DNA of 64,000 nt from Streptomyces formicae (lineage in GTDB: Bacteria > Actinomycetota > Actinomycetes > Streptomycetales > Streptomycetaceae), in assembly GCF_022647665.1 (NCBI RefSeq), contig NZ_CP071872.1:7626001-7690000 (forward strand), read 5' to 3'. The notes beneath the pieces are model-generated. The model was not told where the DNA came from, ran no database searches, and worked only from the letters and a program-made list of their open reading frames with translations. Below, piece by piece: positions 31,848 through 39,128 of the stretch; the stretch's first letter is position 1, and each line of letters opens with the position of its first letter. A program made the translations under genes and the position numbers.

Positions 31848-32711
31848 TCACGACGTCAGGACGCCGTCCAGGAACGGCTCGATCGCGGCGCGCCAGGCGG
31901 CGGGCTGGTCGTAGTGGACGAGATGACCGGCGTCCGCCACCTCGGCGTACGCCCCGCGGGGCAGCACCCGGACCATCTCCTGGGCCTCCGCGCGGCCCAG
32001 CTCGCCGTCGAGGCCGCGGACGACGAGGGTGGGGCACTGGACCTGGGCGAGGGAGTCCCAGTGGGCGTCGTGGACCCAGGTCTCGCGCGAGACGAGCATC
32101 TGGCTGCGGGAGAAGACGGGCCGCCAGCCGTCCACGCCCTCGGCCATCACCTCCGCGAAGAACTCGCCCCGCGCAGGGTTCGGCCGCTCCACCCAGGGAT
32201 CGTCCTCGCCGAACCACTTGCGGACGTCCGCGAGGGTCGCGAACGGAACGGGCCAGGAGCGGAACCAGTCCCCCCACTCGCGCTGCGAGGCCGCGCCGAG
32301 CGCGGAGGCCCGCATGTCGCAGACGACCAGGGCCTGGACGAGGTCGGGGCGCTCGGCGGCCAGCTGCCAGGCGGTGAGGGCGCCCATGGAGTGGCCGATG
32401 AGGATCACCGGGGCGAGACCCAGCTGCTCGACCGCAGCCGCGGCGTCCGCCACGTACGCCTCCCGTGTGAAGGAGCCGTCCGCCGGCTTCTCGCTGCGGC
32501 CGTGGCCGCGCTGGTCGAGCGCGACCGCGCGGTGCCGCTCGGCGAGCCAGCGGGCCGTGGACGCCCAGTGCGAGGCGCGACCCATCAGCCCATGGAGCAG
32601 TAAGACTCCCGGCGAAGGGTCCGTCTCGCTCCGCCCCTTGGGCGGGTCGGCGAACTCCCAGGCAGCGAGGCGTACGTCGGCTGCTCCTGTCACGTCGATG
32701 CGCCGCACCAT
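31848..32711 (-). CDS. Alpha/beta-fold hydrolase
   Basis: This 287-aa protein has the oxyanion HGLMG (about 47-51), DQRGHGRS (about 76), the nucleophile elbow GHSMG (Ser about 112), an acid in the LVVRGLDGEL strand and catalytic His in DAGHLVHYD near the end. It is soluble and lacks a signal peptide. It may be an esterase or C-C hydrolase; the substrate is unknown. ATG 32711 is chosen because family members begin at this beta strand. A longer frame reaches 32792 with non-conserved sequence. The 3' end runs into agcaggtc direct repeats (31815-31850). Confidence 0.88.
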   Translation of the reverse strand: MVRRIDVTGAADVRLAAWEFADPPKGRSETDPSPGVLLLHGLMGRASHWASTARWLAERHRAVALDQRGHGRSEKPADGSFTREAYVADAAAAVEQLGLAPVILIGHSMGALTAWQLAAERPDLVQALVVCDMRASALGAASQREWGDWFRSWPVPFATLADVRKWFGEDDPWVERPNPARGEFFAEVMAEGVDGWRPVFSRSQMLVSRETWVHDAHWDSLAQVQCPTLVVRGLDGELGRAEAQEMVRVLPRGAYAEVADAGHLVHYDQPAAWRAAIEPFLDGVLTS

Positions 32712-33230
32712 GGTCCTGGCACCCCCTTCTGTCCTGCGGATCTCGCCACTCTCGGAAGCGATGGAGAAGTGATCGACAAGCGATCGAGTCACGCCAGACT
32801 ATCGAACCTCTATTCGAAAATCGGGGCCACGCGCCCAAGACCCCTCGTTCGAGTGACCACGCTCAAGGATTGACGGACGCCGCCGAGGGGAGATCTTCTG
32901 CGGGAGGCGGGCCGCTCGGGGAAACCGGTCCGTGGGGAGTGACCCTGAGAGCTCGGGGCTCCGGGTCGCACAGGGGAGGACAGGCCCCGGTGCCCTTGGG
33001 CGCCGGGGCCCTCCATATGTCCGTACGGCATCGCCCACCCCCAGCCATATGCCTCAGCCACAGCGTGGCACGCGAATCGCCCGGGCGCTGCCATTCCGCA
33101 CGGAAAGCGGATTCCACGCCCCATGGTGGCCGGGCAGGCACGGCTGCGGTTTGCGCTGAGGTTCGGCTACGGCTCCGGCCGGAGCTCGGCCAGAGACCGC
33201 CGGGGGCGGAAAGAGCGCGGAAAAGGCGCA
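32712..33230. other. Intergenic region with an isolated hairpin
   Basis: More than 500 bp separate the hydrolase start from the dmdR1 terminator. Short frames exist on both strands but none has a ribosome site and codon pattern I trust. The notable element is the hairpin at 32983-33010. A/T-rich sequence at 32790-32830 is the probable promoter of the hydrolase gene. Confidence 0.45.
32983..33010. terminator. Orphan terminator-like hairpin
   Basis: GGCCCCGGTGCCC pairs with GGGCGCCGGGGCC, with only a G-T wobble and a two-base loop in 28 bp. It is not next to any annotated stop codon, so it may end an unannotated short transcript or act as an attenuator. Confidence 0.5.
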
Positions 33231-33258
33231 CGCCCGCACCGCGAGAGCGGTACGGGCG
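33231..33258. terminator. Hairpin terminator of dmdR1
   Basis: CGCCCGCACCGC and GCGGTACGGGCG pair in 11 of 12 positions around a GAGA loop, 53 bp past the dmdR1 stop on the minus strand. Confidence 0.7.
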
Positions 33259-33310
33259 CGTACGAACTCCGCCGGGGGCGGGCCGTGAACGGCTGCGGGT
33301 AGGGGCCGCG

Positions 33311-34003
33311 TCAGCGCTTGGCCACGAACACGTGGGAGGCGACATCCGCCTCCAGCTCCGCCGCCTCGCCGCTGCTGCCCACGAGCACCCCACCCGCGGA
33401 CTCCGTCACGCTGACGACCGAGCCGGGCTGCACACCGGCCCGCCGCAGCGTGTACATCAGCTGGGCGTCGGTCTGGATCGGCTCACCAATGCGCCGGACC
33501 ACGACCGTCTTGCCCTCCGTGCCCGCGTCGAGCTCGGCCAGGCTCACCATGGAGTCGTCCAGGAACGGGTCGGCCTCCGCCTTCTCGCCCAGCTCCTCCA
33601 GGCCCGGGATCGGGTTCCCGTACGGAGACTCGGTCGGGTGGCGCAGCAGCTCCAGCACCCGCCGCTCGACGGCCTCGCTCATCACGTGCTCCCAGCGGCA
33701 CGCCTCGGCGTGGACCTGCTCCCACTCCAGGCCGATCACGTCGACCAGGAGGCACTCGGCCAGCCGGTGCTTGCGCATCACGCGCGTCGCCAGCCGCCGG
33801 CCCTCTTCGGTGAGCTCCAGATGCCGGTCGCCCGCGACCGTCACCAGACCGTCGCGCTCCATGCGCGCCACGGTCTGGCTGACCGTGGGACCGCTCTGGT
33901 CGAGCCGCTCCGCGATCCGGGCGCGCATGGGGACCACGCCTTCCTCTTCGAGCTCGAGGATGGTGCGGAGGTACATCTCCGTGGTGTCGATCAGTCCGGA
34001 CAT
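33311..34003 (-). CDS. dmdR1: Iron-dependent DtxR/IdeR-family repressor DmdR1
   Basis: This 230-aa repressor has the winged HTH at residues 1-73 (GLIDTTEMYLRTILELEEEG, QSGPTVSQTVARMERDGLV), the dimerisation/metal domain at 74-140 (HRLAECLLVDVIGLEWEQVHAEACRWEHVMSEAVERRVLELL, with the Met/Cys/Glu/His ligands), and a C-terminal SH3-like domain. Length and sequence fit DmdR1, the Fe2+-loaded repressor of siderophore genes in Streptomyces. The start at 34003 is chosen for AGGGGCACGT before ATG. A promoter is visible upstream (34027-34055). No iron box of the TTAGGTTAG type is seen beside it. An open antisense frame of 247 codons (33318-34061) covers the whole gene (see findings). Confidence 0.95.
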   Translation of the reverse strand: MSGLIDTTEMYLRTILELEEEGVVPMRARIAERLDQSGPTVSQTVARMERDGLVTVAGDRHLELTEEGRRLATRVMRKHRLAECLLVDVIGLEWEQVHAEACRWEHVMSEAVERRVLELLRHPTESPYGNPIPGLEELGEKAEADPFLDDSMVSLAELDAGTEGKTVVVRRIGEPIQTDAQLMYTLRRAGVQPGSVVSVTESAGGVLVGSSGEAAELEADVASHVFVAKR

Positions 34004-34026
34004 ACGTGCCCCTCGATGCTGTGACA

Positions 34027-34055
34027 TAAAGAATCGTGCGATGGCCCTGGCTCAA
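34027..34055 (-). promoter_or_regulatory. Probable dmdR1 promoter
   Basis: Read on the minus strand, TTGAGC (-35) and TCTTTA (-10) are 17 bp apart, and the -10 is ~24 bp before the dmdR1 start codon. This fits the housekeeping sigma consensus. Confidence 0.5.
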
Positions 34056-34177
34056 TTCTGACGCATCGCACTGACAACCGGGTCCCACCGCGAGAAGCCC
34101 GTACCGAGCCCGTATTGACAGAGCAATGGTCCAGACCGCACGGTGATCCGCGACACGACGAGAAGGGGGCCTCGGCA

Positions 34178-34933
34178 ATGGGCGGGAACAAGCTGGCGGG
34201 TCAGTTCTTCGATGCCGCGATCGGCCTGCTGGAGCGCATACGCGACGAGGAGGCGGCGAGCATCGCGGCCGCCGGAACCGCCGTCGCGGACACCGTCGCC
34301 GCGGGCGGCCGGCTCTTCGCCTTCGGCGCGGGCCACTCCTCGCTCGCCGCCCAGGACGTCGTCTACCGCGCGGGCGGCCTGGCCCTGATGAACCTGCTCG
34401 CGGTGCCCGGCGTCGTCGGCGTCGACGTCATGCCCGCCACGCTCGGCTCCGCGCTGGAGCGCGTGGACGGCCTCGCGAGCGCGGTCCTCGACTCCAGCCC
34501 CGCCCGCTCCGGCGACCTGCTGATCATCGTCTCCCTCTCCGGCCGCAACGCGCTTCCCGTCGAGATGGCCATGAACGCGCGGGCCCTCGGCCTCACGGTG
34601 ATCGGCGTGACGTCGGTCGCGTACGCGACGGAAACCCGCGCGCGCCACGCGTCCGGCACGTACCTCAAGGACCACTGCGACATCGTCCTCGACTCCAAGA
34701 TCGCGATCGGCGACGCGGAGCTGACGGCCGAGGGCGTCGCGGCCCCCTTCGCCCCGGCGTCGACGGTCGTCACCAGCGCGCTGATGCAGGCGACGATGGC
34801 GGCCGCGGCGGGCGAGCTGGCCGCACGGGGCATCGAGCCGCCGCTGCTGCGCTCCGGGAACGTCGACGGCGGCCACGAGTGGAACGGCCGGGTGATGGCG
34901 GAGTACGCGGACCGGATCTTCTACCGCCGCTGA
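34178..34933 (+). CDS. SIS-domain protein, UPF0309 family
   Basis: This 251-aa sugar-isomerase-fold protein has GGRLFAFGAGHSSLAAQDVVYRAGG (phosphosugar-binding loop, about 44-68), DLLIIVSLSGRNALPVEMAMNA (about 112-133) and LRSGNVDGGHEWN near the C-terminus. It is related to N-acetylmuramic-acid-6-phosphate etherase and GmhA-like isomerases and may handle an amino-sugar phosphate. It is divergent from dmdR1. AGAAGGGGG precedes the ATG at 34178. Confidence 0.9.
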   Translation: MGGNKLAGQFFDAAIGLLERIRDEEAASIAAAGTAVADTVAAGGRLFAFGAGHSSLAAQDVVYRAGGLALMNLLAVPGVVGVDVMPATLGSALERVDGLASAVLDSSPARSGDLLIIVSLSGRNALPVEMAMNARALGLTVIGVTSVAYATETRARHASGTYLKDHCDIVLDSKIAIGDAELTAEGVAAPFAPASTVVTSALMQATMAAAAGELAARGIEPPLLRSGNVDGGHEWNGRVMAEYADRIFYRR

Positions 34934-34983
34934 CCGCCGCTCACCACCGGACCCCCTCACCCCTCCCCCGCTCGCTCCCGCGC

Positions 34984-36411
34984 TCACTCCTCGCCCCGCA
35001 CCCCGGCCAGATCGAGCGCCGCCGCCACGCGCGTCGCCACGCACTCCGCGTAGACGGCGTCGGGACGTTCGAAGGCCGGGCGGTTCGCAGCGCGCAGGAA
35101 GGTGAGAACGCCGAGGGTGCGGCCGCGGCTGCGCAGGACCGTGCAGAGGGCGTGGACCGCGTCGCGCGGCCACTGGCGTTCGGCCGCCCATGCCGCCGCG
35201 CCGGCCGCGCCCGCCCTGCCGCCCGCGCTCGCGCTCGCGCTCGCGCGGACCGCGCCGACCCGGCCCATCGCCTGCAACGCCGGATGCCCCGGGGCGTAGC
35301 GCACCGGGATCCCCGCCCCCGCCACCCGTGCGACCGGGCCGGGCGCGCCCGAGGGGGTCGCCGCCGCGCGGACCAGCCGGTCCCTGCCCGCCGCGGCGAC
35401 GTCGACCAGCGCATGGTCCGCGAAGCCGGCCAGCGCGAAGTCCACCTGCGCCGTCGCCGCCTCCATCGGGTCCTCGCACTCCGCCGCCGCCCGCGCCGCC
35501 CGGTGCAGCTGGCTGAAGCGGAACCGCAGCCGGTCCGCGTCCCGCTCCGCCAGCTTCTGCTCGGTCACGTCCTGGAACAGCCAGCCGATCCCCAGCGGCA
35601 CGGGCTCCTCCGCGAGCGGCGACGCCAGGCGCAGGAACCCGCTGCGCCAGCAGCGCCTGCGCTCCCCCTCCTCCGTACGCACCGTCACCCACAGGTCGGC
35701 GAGCCCCTCGGGCGCGCCCTCCGCGAGCACATGGTGCAGCGCGCCCTCCAGCTCCTCCACGCCCTGCACGACCAGCTCGCCCAGCGGCCGGCCGAGCAGC
35801 GTCGTGCGCCCGCCGGAGCCCAGGGGGTGTCTCCCCAACATCCGGGCCGCGTTCGCGTTGACGACCGCCGGGCGCAGGTCCACGTCGACGAGGACGACTC
35901 CCCACGAGGCGTCCTCGAACAGCGCCTCGCTGAGCGCGATCGACCTCTCCAGATCGATCTGCGCGTGCACCTCGCTGAAGGCGCAGTACACCCCGGCCGG
36001 CTTCCCGTCCGCCCCGCGCACCCCGGCCGACTGCGTCCGTACGAGCACCCGCCCGCCGTCCTTGCGCAGCAGCGCGAACTCGTGGACCTGCCGCCCGGGC
36101 GCGTGCATCGCGCCCATCAGCCGCCCCTGCACCTCGTCCGCGTCCGCGGTGCGCACGGCCCAGCCCGCGAACCCGCGCCGGCCGACGGCCTCCTCCGGGG
36201 ACCAGCCGAGGACCCGCTCGGCCTCCCGGTTCCAGTGCGTGATCACGCCGTCCGCGTCGAACGCGCACAGCGCCGCGTCCATCCCGTCCAGCAACGCGGC
36301 CAGCAGGTCCGACCCCGGACCGTCCCGCTCCGGATCCCGGTCCCGCTCCCGGCTCGGCTCCGGCTCGTCGGGCCCGGGAGCACGGGCCGTCTCACTCCTG
36401 GACGCACTCAT
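34984..36411 (-). CDS. PAS-PAS-GAF sensory protein
   Basis: In this 475-aa cytoplasmic protein, after ~45 charged, Pro-rich residues, PAS 1 spans about 48-165 (ALCAFDADGVITHWNREAERVLGWSPEEAVGR) and PAS 2 about 172-300 (GVVLVDVDLRPAVVNANAARMLGR). A GAF-like domain ends the protein. No kinase, phosphatase or GGDEF domain follows, so it is a stand-alone sensor. Streptomyces relatives often continue into SpoIIE-type phosphatases; that part is absent. The region AVRASASASAGGRAGAAGAAAW is a low-complexity insertion. ATG 36411 has AGGGGG upstream; the open frame beyond it covers the next promoter region and is not coding. Confidence 0.83.
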   Translation of the reverse strand: MSASRSETARAPGPDEPEPSRERDRDPERDGPGSDLLAALLDGMDAALCAFDADGVITHWNREAERVLGWSPEEAVGRRGFAGWAVRTADADEVQGRLMGAMHAPGRQVHEFALLRKDGGRVLVRTQSAGVRGADGKPAGVYCAFSEVHAQIDLERSIALSEALFEDASWGVVLVDVDLRPAVVNANAARMLGRHPLGSGGRTTLLGRPLGELVVQGVEELEGALHHVLAEGAPEGLADLWVTVRTEEGERRRCWRSGFLRLASPLAEEPVPLGIGWLFQDVTEQKLAERDADRLRFRFSQLHRAARAAAECEDPMEAATAQVDFALAGFADHALVDVAAAGRDRLVRAAATPSGAPGPVARVAGAGIPVRYAPGHPALQAMGRVGAVRASASASAGGRAGAAGAAAWAAERQWPRDAVHALCTVLRSRGRTLGVLTFLRAANRPAFERPDAVYAECVATRVAAALDLAGVRGEE

Positions 36412-36526
36412 CCCGGCACCCCCTGCAGGACGTGTACTCACGTGCAGGCGCACGCTCCGCCATTCAACTGGAACGTGACACAGGACACATGAATTTCCCG
36501 GAAATCGTTGCAGCTCGAAAAAGGGG

Positions 36527-36555
36527 TTGAGCCTGCCCGCGGAGGTTCCTAATGT
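36527..36555 (+). promoter_or_regulatory. Housekeeping-type promoter of a short transcript
   Basis: TTGAGC and TAATGT are exactly 17 bp apart on the plus strand, predicting a start near 36562. No long gene follows; the transcript would carry the 12-codon ORF at 36588 and end at the hairpin 36689-36751. Confidence 0.55.
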
Positions 36556-36587
36556 GTGACGCACGTGGGAAAGGAGGTGGTTCGGAA

Positions 36588-36626
36588 GTGATTTCTTACC
36601 GGACGAGCGAGGTGGCTGCGGGCTAG
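36588..36626 (+). CDS. 12-codon ORF with a strong ribosome site
   Basis: AAGGAGGTGG lies eight bases before GTG; the peptide is (M)ISYRTSEVAAG, then TAG. An in-frame ATG at 36552 would give 24 residues, but it lies inside the -10 box of the predicted promoter, so it would not be transcribed. The ORF is followed within 65 bp by a heavily structured RNA region. It may be a leader-type or regulatory peptide. Coding is inferred from the ribosome site only. Confidence 0.5.
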   Translation: MISYRTSEVAAG

Positions 36627-36688
36627 CGGCCCGTCGTCGCACTCTGTGCACCTCGGCAGGCCGTCTGCCGAAATCCAAGCAGTCACCG

Positions 36689-36751
36689 ACCCGCGGGCTC
36701 GCCGGTACGTCCGGCCGGCTTCCTCTTCGGAGGAGACCTGAGCCCGCGGGT
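36689..36751 (+). ncRNA. Structured 3' end / candidate small RNA with terminator
   Basis: A perfect 12-bp outer stem (ACCCGCGGGCTC with GAGCCCGCGGGT) encloses two further hairpins: CCGG-TACGT-CCGG and TCCTC-TTCG-GAGGA, the latter with a UUCG-type tetraloop. TTTCTGCGTTTC follows the stem. The element closes the ~190-nt transcript that begins near 36562 and also lies at the 3' side of the convergent pdxH. It looks like a stable sRNA or unusually elaborate terminator. Confidence 0.55.
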
Positions 36752-36819
36752 TTCTGCGTTTCTCCGAGGGCCGGCCCCTGGCTCGGGCCCGGCTCACACC
36801 CGCGGTCAGCGCGCCGGGG

Positions 36820-37482
36820 TCAGGGCGCCAGGCGCTCGATCCGCCAGCCCGTGGGCTCGTCCGCGGCGCGTACGTAGCGGAGCCGGTCGTGCAGCCGGTT
36901 CTCGTGGCCCTGCCAGAACTCGACCGTCTCCGGCGTGACCCGGTAGCCGCCCCACTCCGGCGGGACCGGCACCTGCTCGCCCTCCGGGTAGCGGGTGGCG
37001 AGCTCCTCGTAGCGGCCCAGCAGCTCCGTGCGGGAGGCGATCACGGAGGACTGGGGGCTGGCCCAGGCGCCGAGCTGGGAGCCGTGGGGGCGGGTGCGGA
37101 AGTACGCCGCCGTCTCGTCGCGGCCCACCCGGGCGGCCGTGCCGGTGACGATGATCTGGCGGGTCAGCGGGTGCCAGGGGAAGAGCAGCGAGATGTGGGG
37201 GTTGGCGTCGAGCTCGCGGCCCTTGCGGGAGGTGTAGTTCGTGTAGAAGACGAAGCCGCGGTGGTCGAAGTGCTTGAGCAGCACTGTGCGGGAGGAGGGC
37301 CGGCCGTCGGGGGTCGCCGTGGAGACGATCATGGCGTTCGGCTCGTGCAGGTGGCCGGCCGCGGCGTCCTTGAACCAGTGGACGAACTGCTCCATCGGCT
37401 CGGGGGGCAGGTCCGCGTCGTCGAGCGGGGTCGAGCGGTAGTGCTCGCGCATGGCAGCGGGGTCCAGGGCGTCGTCGGTCAC
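36820..37482 (-). CDS. pdxH: Pyridoxamine/pyridoxine 5'-phosphate oxidase
   Basis: This 220-aa FMN enzyme makes pyridoxal 5'-phosphate from PNP or PMP. Typical blocks are visible: the N-terminal MREHYRSTPLDDADLPPEPMEQF, RTVLLKHFDHRGFVFYTNYTSRKGREL (FMN/PLP contacts), RPHGSQLGAWASPQSSVI, WGGYRVTPETVEFWQGHENRLHDRLRY and the terminal WRIERLAP. The start is GTG at 37482. MITE copy 2 begins 18 bp upstream of the start codon, so the element separates pdxH from the citrate synthase promoter. Confidence 0.96.
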   Translation of the reverse strand: MTDDALDPAAMREHYRSTPLDDADLPPEPMEQFVHWFKDAAAGHLHEPNAMIVSTATPDGRPSSRTVLLKHFDHRGFVFYTNYTSRKGRELDANPHISLLFPWHPLTRQIIVTGTAARVGRDETAAYFRTRPHGSQLGAWASPQSSVIASRTELLGRYEELATRYPEGEQVPVPPEWGGYRVTPETVEFWQGHENRLHDRLRYVRAADEPTGWRIERLAP

Positions 37483-37499
37483 GGGGTCATCCTGCCGCA

Positions 37500-37650
37500 G
37501 GCCGTGTCTGACAAATGGCGCCGTCCGCCCGCAGGGCGGGGCGCGCGGCGTCCGGTGCGTGCCATCGCAAGACGGAGGCTCCCGTGCCCGAAGGGCTACG
37601 GGGGAGCGTGCCGGGCGTCGCGCGCCAGGCGGGATGTGTCAGACACGGCC
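37500..37650. mobile_element. MITE copy 2 (151 bp)
   Basis: The ends GGCCGTGTCTGACA and TGTCAGACACGGCC are perfect 14-bp inverted repeats. The interior matches the element at 21537-21711 for most of its length (GGCGTCCGGTGCGTGCCATC, then CGTGCCGGGCGTCGCGCGCC), with a different central ~35 bp. It contains no transposase. It lies in the 430-bp gap between divergent pdxH and citrate synthase genes. Confidence 0.82.
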
Positions 37651-37827
37651 CAGCCCGGGGCCCCGGGGATCAGGGCCGTCCGGGGGCCCGGAGTCTGCCC
37701 GGCACTGAGTGCCGTTAATCCTTCGGGACCGGATCGGCGGAGTGTGCCGGATGTCACGCTTCCCCGCATCAGTGGAACCGGCCAAAATCATGGGCTGGGC
37801 CGCTGTGGCCTCCCTACGACGCGGATG

Positions 37828-37871
37828 GGGTGACCACCCACCGCTCGGGGCATCACCGGGGTGACCCACCC
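37828..37871. promoter_or_regulatory. Two tandem operator-like palindromes upstream of citrate synthase
   Basis: GGGTGACCACCC (37828-37839) and GGGTGACCCACCC (37859-37871) are near-identical dyads, ~31 bp centre to centre, the second ending 41 bp before the start codon. Three helical turns of spacing would place two bound dimers on the same DNA face. Confidence 0.45.
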
Positions 37872-37912
37872 GGGCCGAAGCTTTTCTCGCACACATCATG
37901 AGGAGCCGCCTG

Positions 37913-39013
37913 ATGTCCGATTTCGTACCCGGACTTGAGGGAGTCATCGCGTTCGAGACGGAGATCGCGGAACCCGACAAGGAAGGCGGCGCGCTCCGGT
38001 ACCGCGGCGTCGACATCGAGGACCTCGTCGGCCACGTCTCGTTCGGGAACGTGTGGGGCCTGCTCGTCGACGGGGCGTTCAACCCCGGGCTGCCGGCCGC
38101 CGAGCCGTTCCCGATCCCGGTCCACTCCGGTGACATCCGCGTCGACGTCCAGTCGGCACTCGCCATGCTCGCGCCGGTGTGGGGTCTGAAACCGCTCCTC
38201 GACATCGACGAGGCGCAGGCCCGGGAGGACCTCGCGCGGGCCGCCGTGATGGCGCTGTCGTACGTGGCACAGAGTGCCCGCGGGCAGGGGCTGCCGATGG
38301 TGCCGCAGCGCGAGATCGACAAGGCGCAGTCGGTCGTCGAGCGGTTCATGATCCGCTGGCGCGGCGAGCCGGACCCGAAGCACGTCAAGGCCGTTGACGC
38401 CTACTGGACGTCGGCCGCCGAGCACGGCATGAACGCCTCGACCTTCACCGCCCGGGTCATCGCCTCGACCGGCGCCGACGTCGCGGCGGCGCTCTCCGGC
38501 GCGGTCGGCGCCATGTCCGGTCCGCTGCACGGCGGTGCGCCGTCCCGCGTCCTCGGCATGATCGAGGAGATCGAGCGGACCGGCGACGCGACGGCGTACG
38601 TCAAGCAGGCACTGGACAACGGCGAGCGCCTGATGGGCTTCGGCCACCGCGTGTACCGCGCCGAGGACCCGCGCGCCCGCGTCCTGCGGCGCACGGCGAA
38701 GGAGCTGGGCGCGCCGCGCTTCGAGGTGGCGGAGGCGCTGGAGAAGGCCGCGCTGGAGGAGCTGCACGCGCGCCGTCCGGACCGGGTCCTGGCGACCAAC
38801 GTCGAGTTCTGGGCCGCGATCATGCTGGACTTCGCCGAGGTCCCTGCGCACATGTTCACCTCGATGTTCACGTGCGCCCGCACGGCCGGCTGGTCGGCGC
38901 ACATCCTGGAGCAGAAGCGCACCGGCCGCCTGGTGCGCCCGTCGGCCCGGTACGTCGGCCCGGGCAGCCGCGACCCGCGCGAGATCGAGGGTTACGCCGA
39001 CATCGTCGGCTGA
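37913..39013 (+). CDS. citA: Citrate synthase 2
   Basis: This 366-aa protein is of the actinobacterial short citrate-synthase type and condenses oxaloacetate with acetyl-CoA (or a 2-methylcitrate-synthase-like activity). Catalytic-region motifs are MSGPLHGGAPSRVLGMIEE (His of the GGA loop), GFGHRVYRAEDPRARVL (His) and NVEFWAAIMLDFAEVP (Asp). An N-terminal VIAFETEIAEPDKEGGALRYRGVDIEDL is standard. ATG 37913 is preferred over 37898 since AGGAG precedes it by seven bases. It is monocistronic. Confidence 0.93.
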   Translation: MSDFVPGLEGVIAFETEIAEPDKEGGALRYRGVDIEDLVGHVSFGNVWGLLVDGAFNPGLPAAEPFPIPVHSGDIRVDVQSALAMLAPVWGLKPLLDIDEAQAREDLARAAVMALSYVAQSARGQGLPMVPQREIDKAQSVVERFMIRWRGEPDPKHVKAVDAYWTSAAEHGMNASTFTARVIASTGADVAAALSGAVGAMSGPLHGGAPSRVLGMIEEIERTGDATAYVKQALDNGERLMGFGHRVYRAEDPRARVLRRTAKELGAPRFEVAEALEKAALEELHARRPDRVLATNVEFWAAIMLDFAEVPAHMFTSMFTCARTAGWSAHILEQKRTGRLVRPSARYVGPGSRDPREIEGYADIVG

Positions 39014-39071
39014 GCCGCCGTGCGGCTCACGCCGCCCGCTCCGCGAGCTGCTCCACGAGCTCCGCGTGGTG

Positions 39072-39104
39072 GCGGGCGGCGACCAGCGGGCGGCGACCAG
39101 CGGG
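39072..39104. repeat. 14-bp tandem duplication in a probable gene remnant
   Basis: GCGGGCGGCGACCA occurs twice in direct succession, with the start of a third copy. On the minus strand one frame reads LVAARHHAELVEQLAERAA then stop, which looks like the C-terminus of a lost protein, and the duplication breaks that frame. It lies in the 115-bp gap between convergent citA and the TetR gene. Confidence 0.4.
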
Positions 39105-39128
39105 TGCGCCCGAGACGCACGTCGGCTT

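Noticed and set aside
32870..33010. Riboswitch (ydaO/c-di-AMP or cobalamin type) in the gap before the hydrolase and dmdR1
   Set aside because: The conserved core motifs of those classes are missing; only an isolated hairpin can be defended.
33300..34060. Iron box at the dmdR1 promoter
   Set aside because: No TTAGGTTAGG-type 19-bp palindrome is present in the gap.
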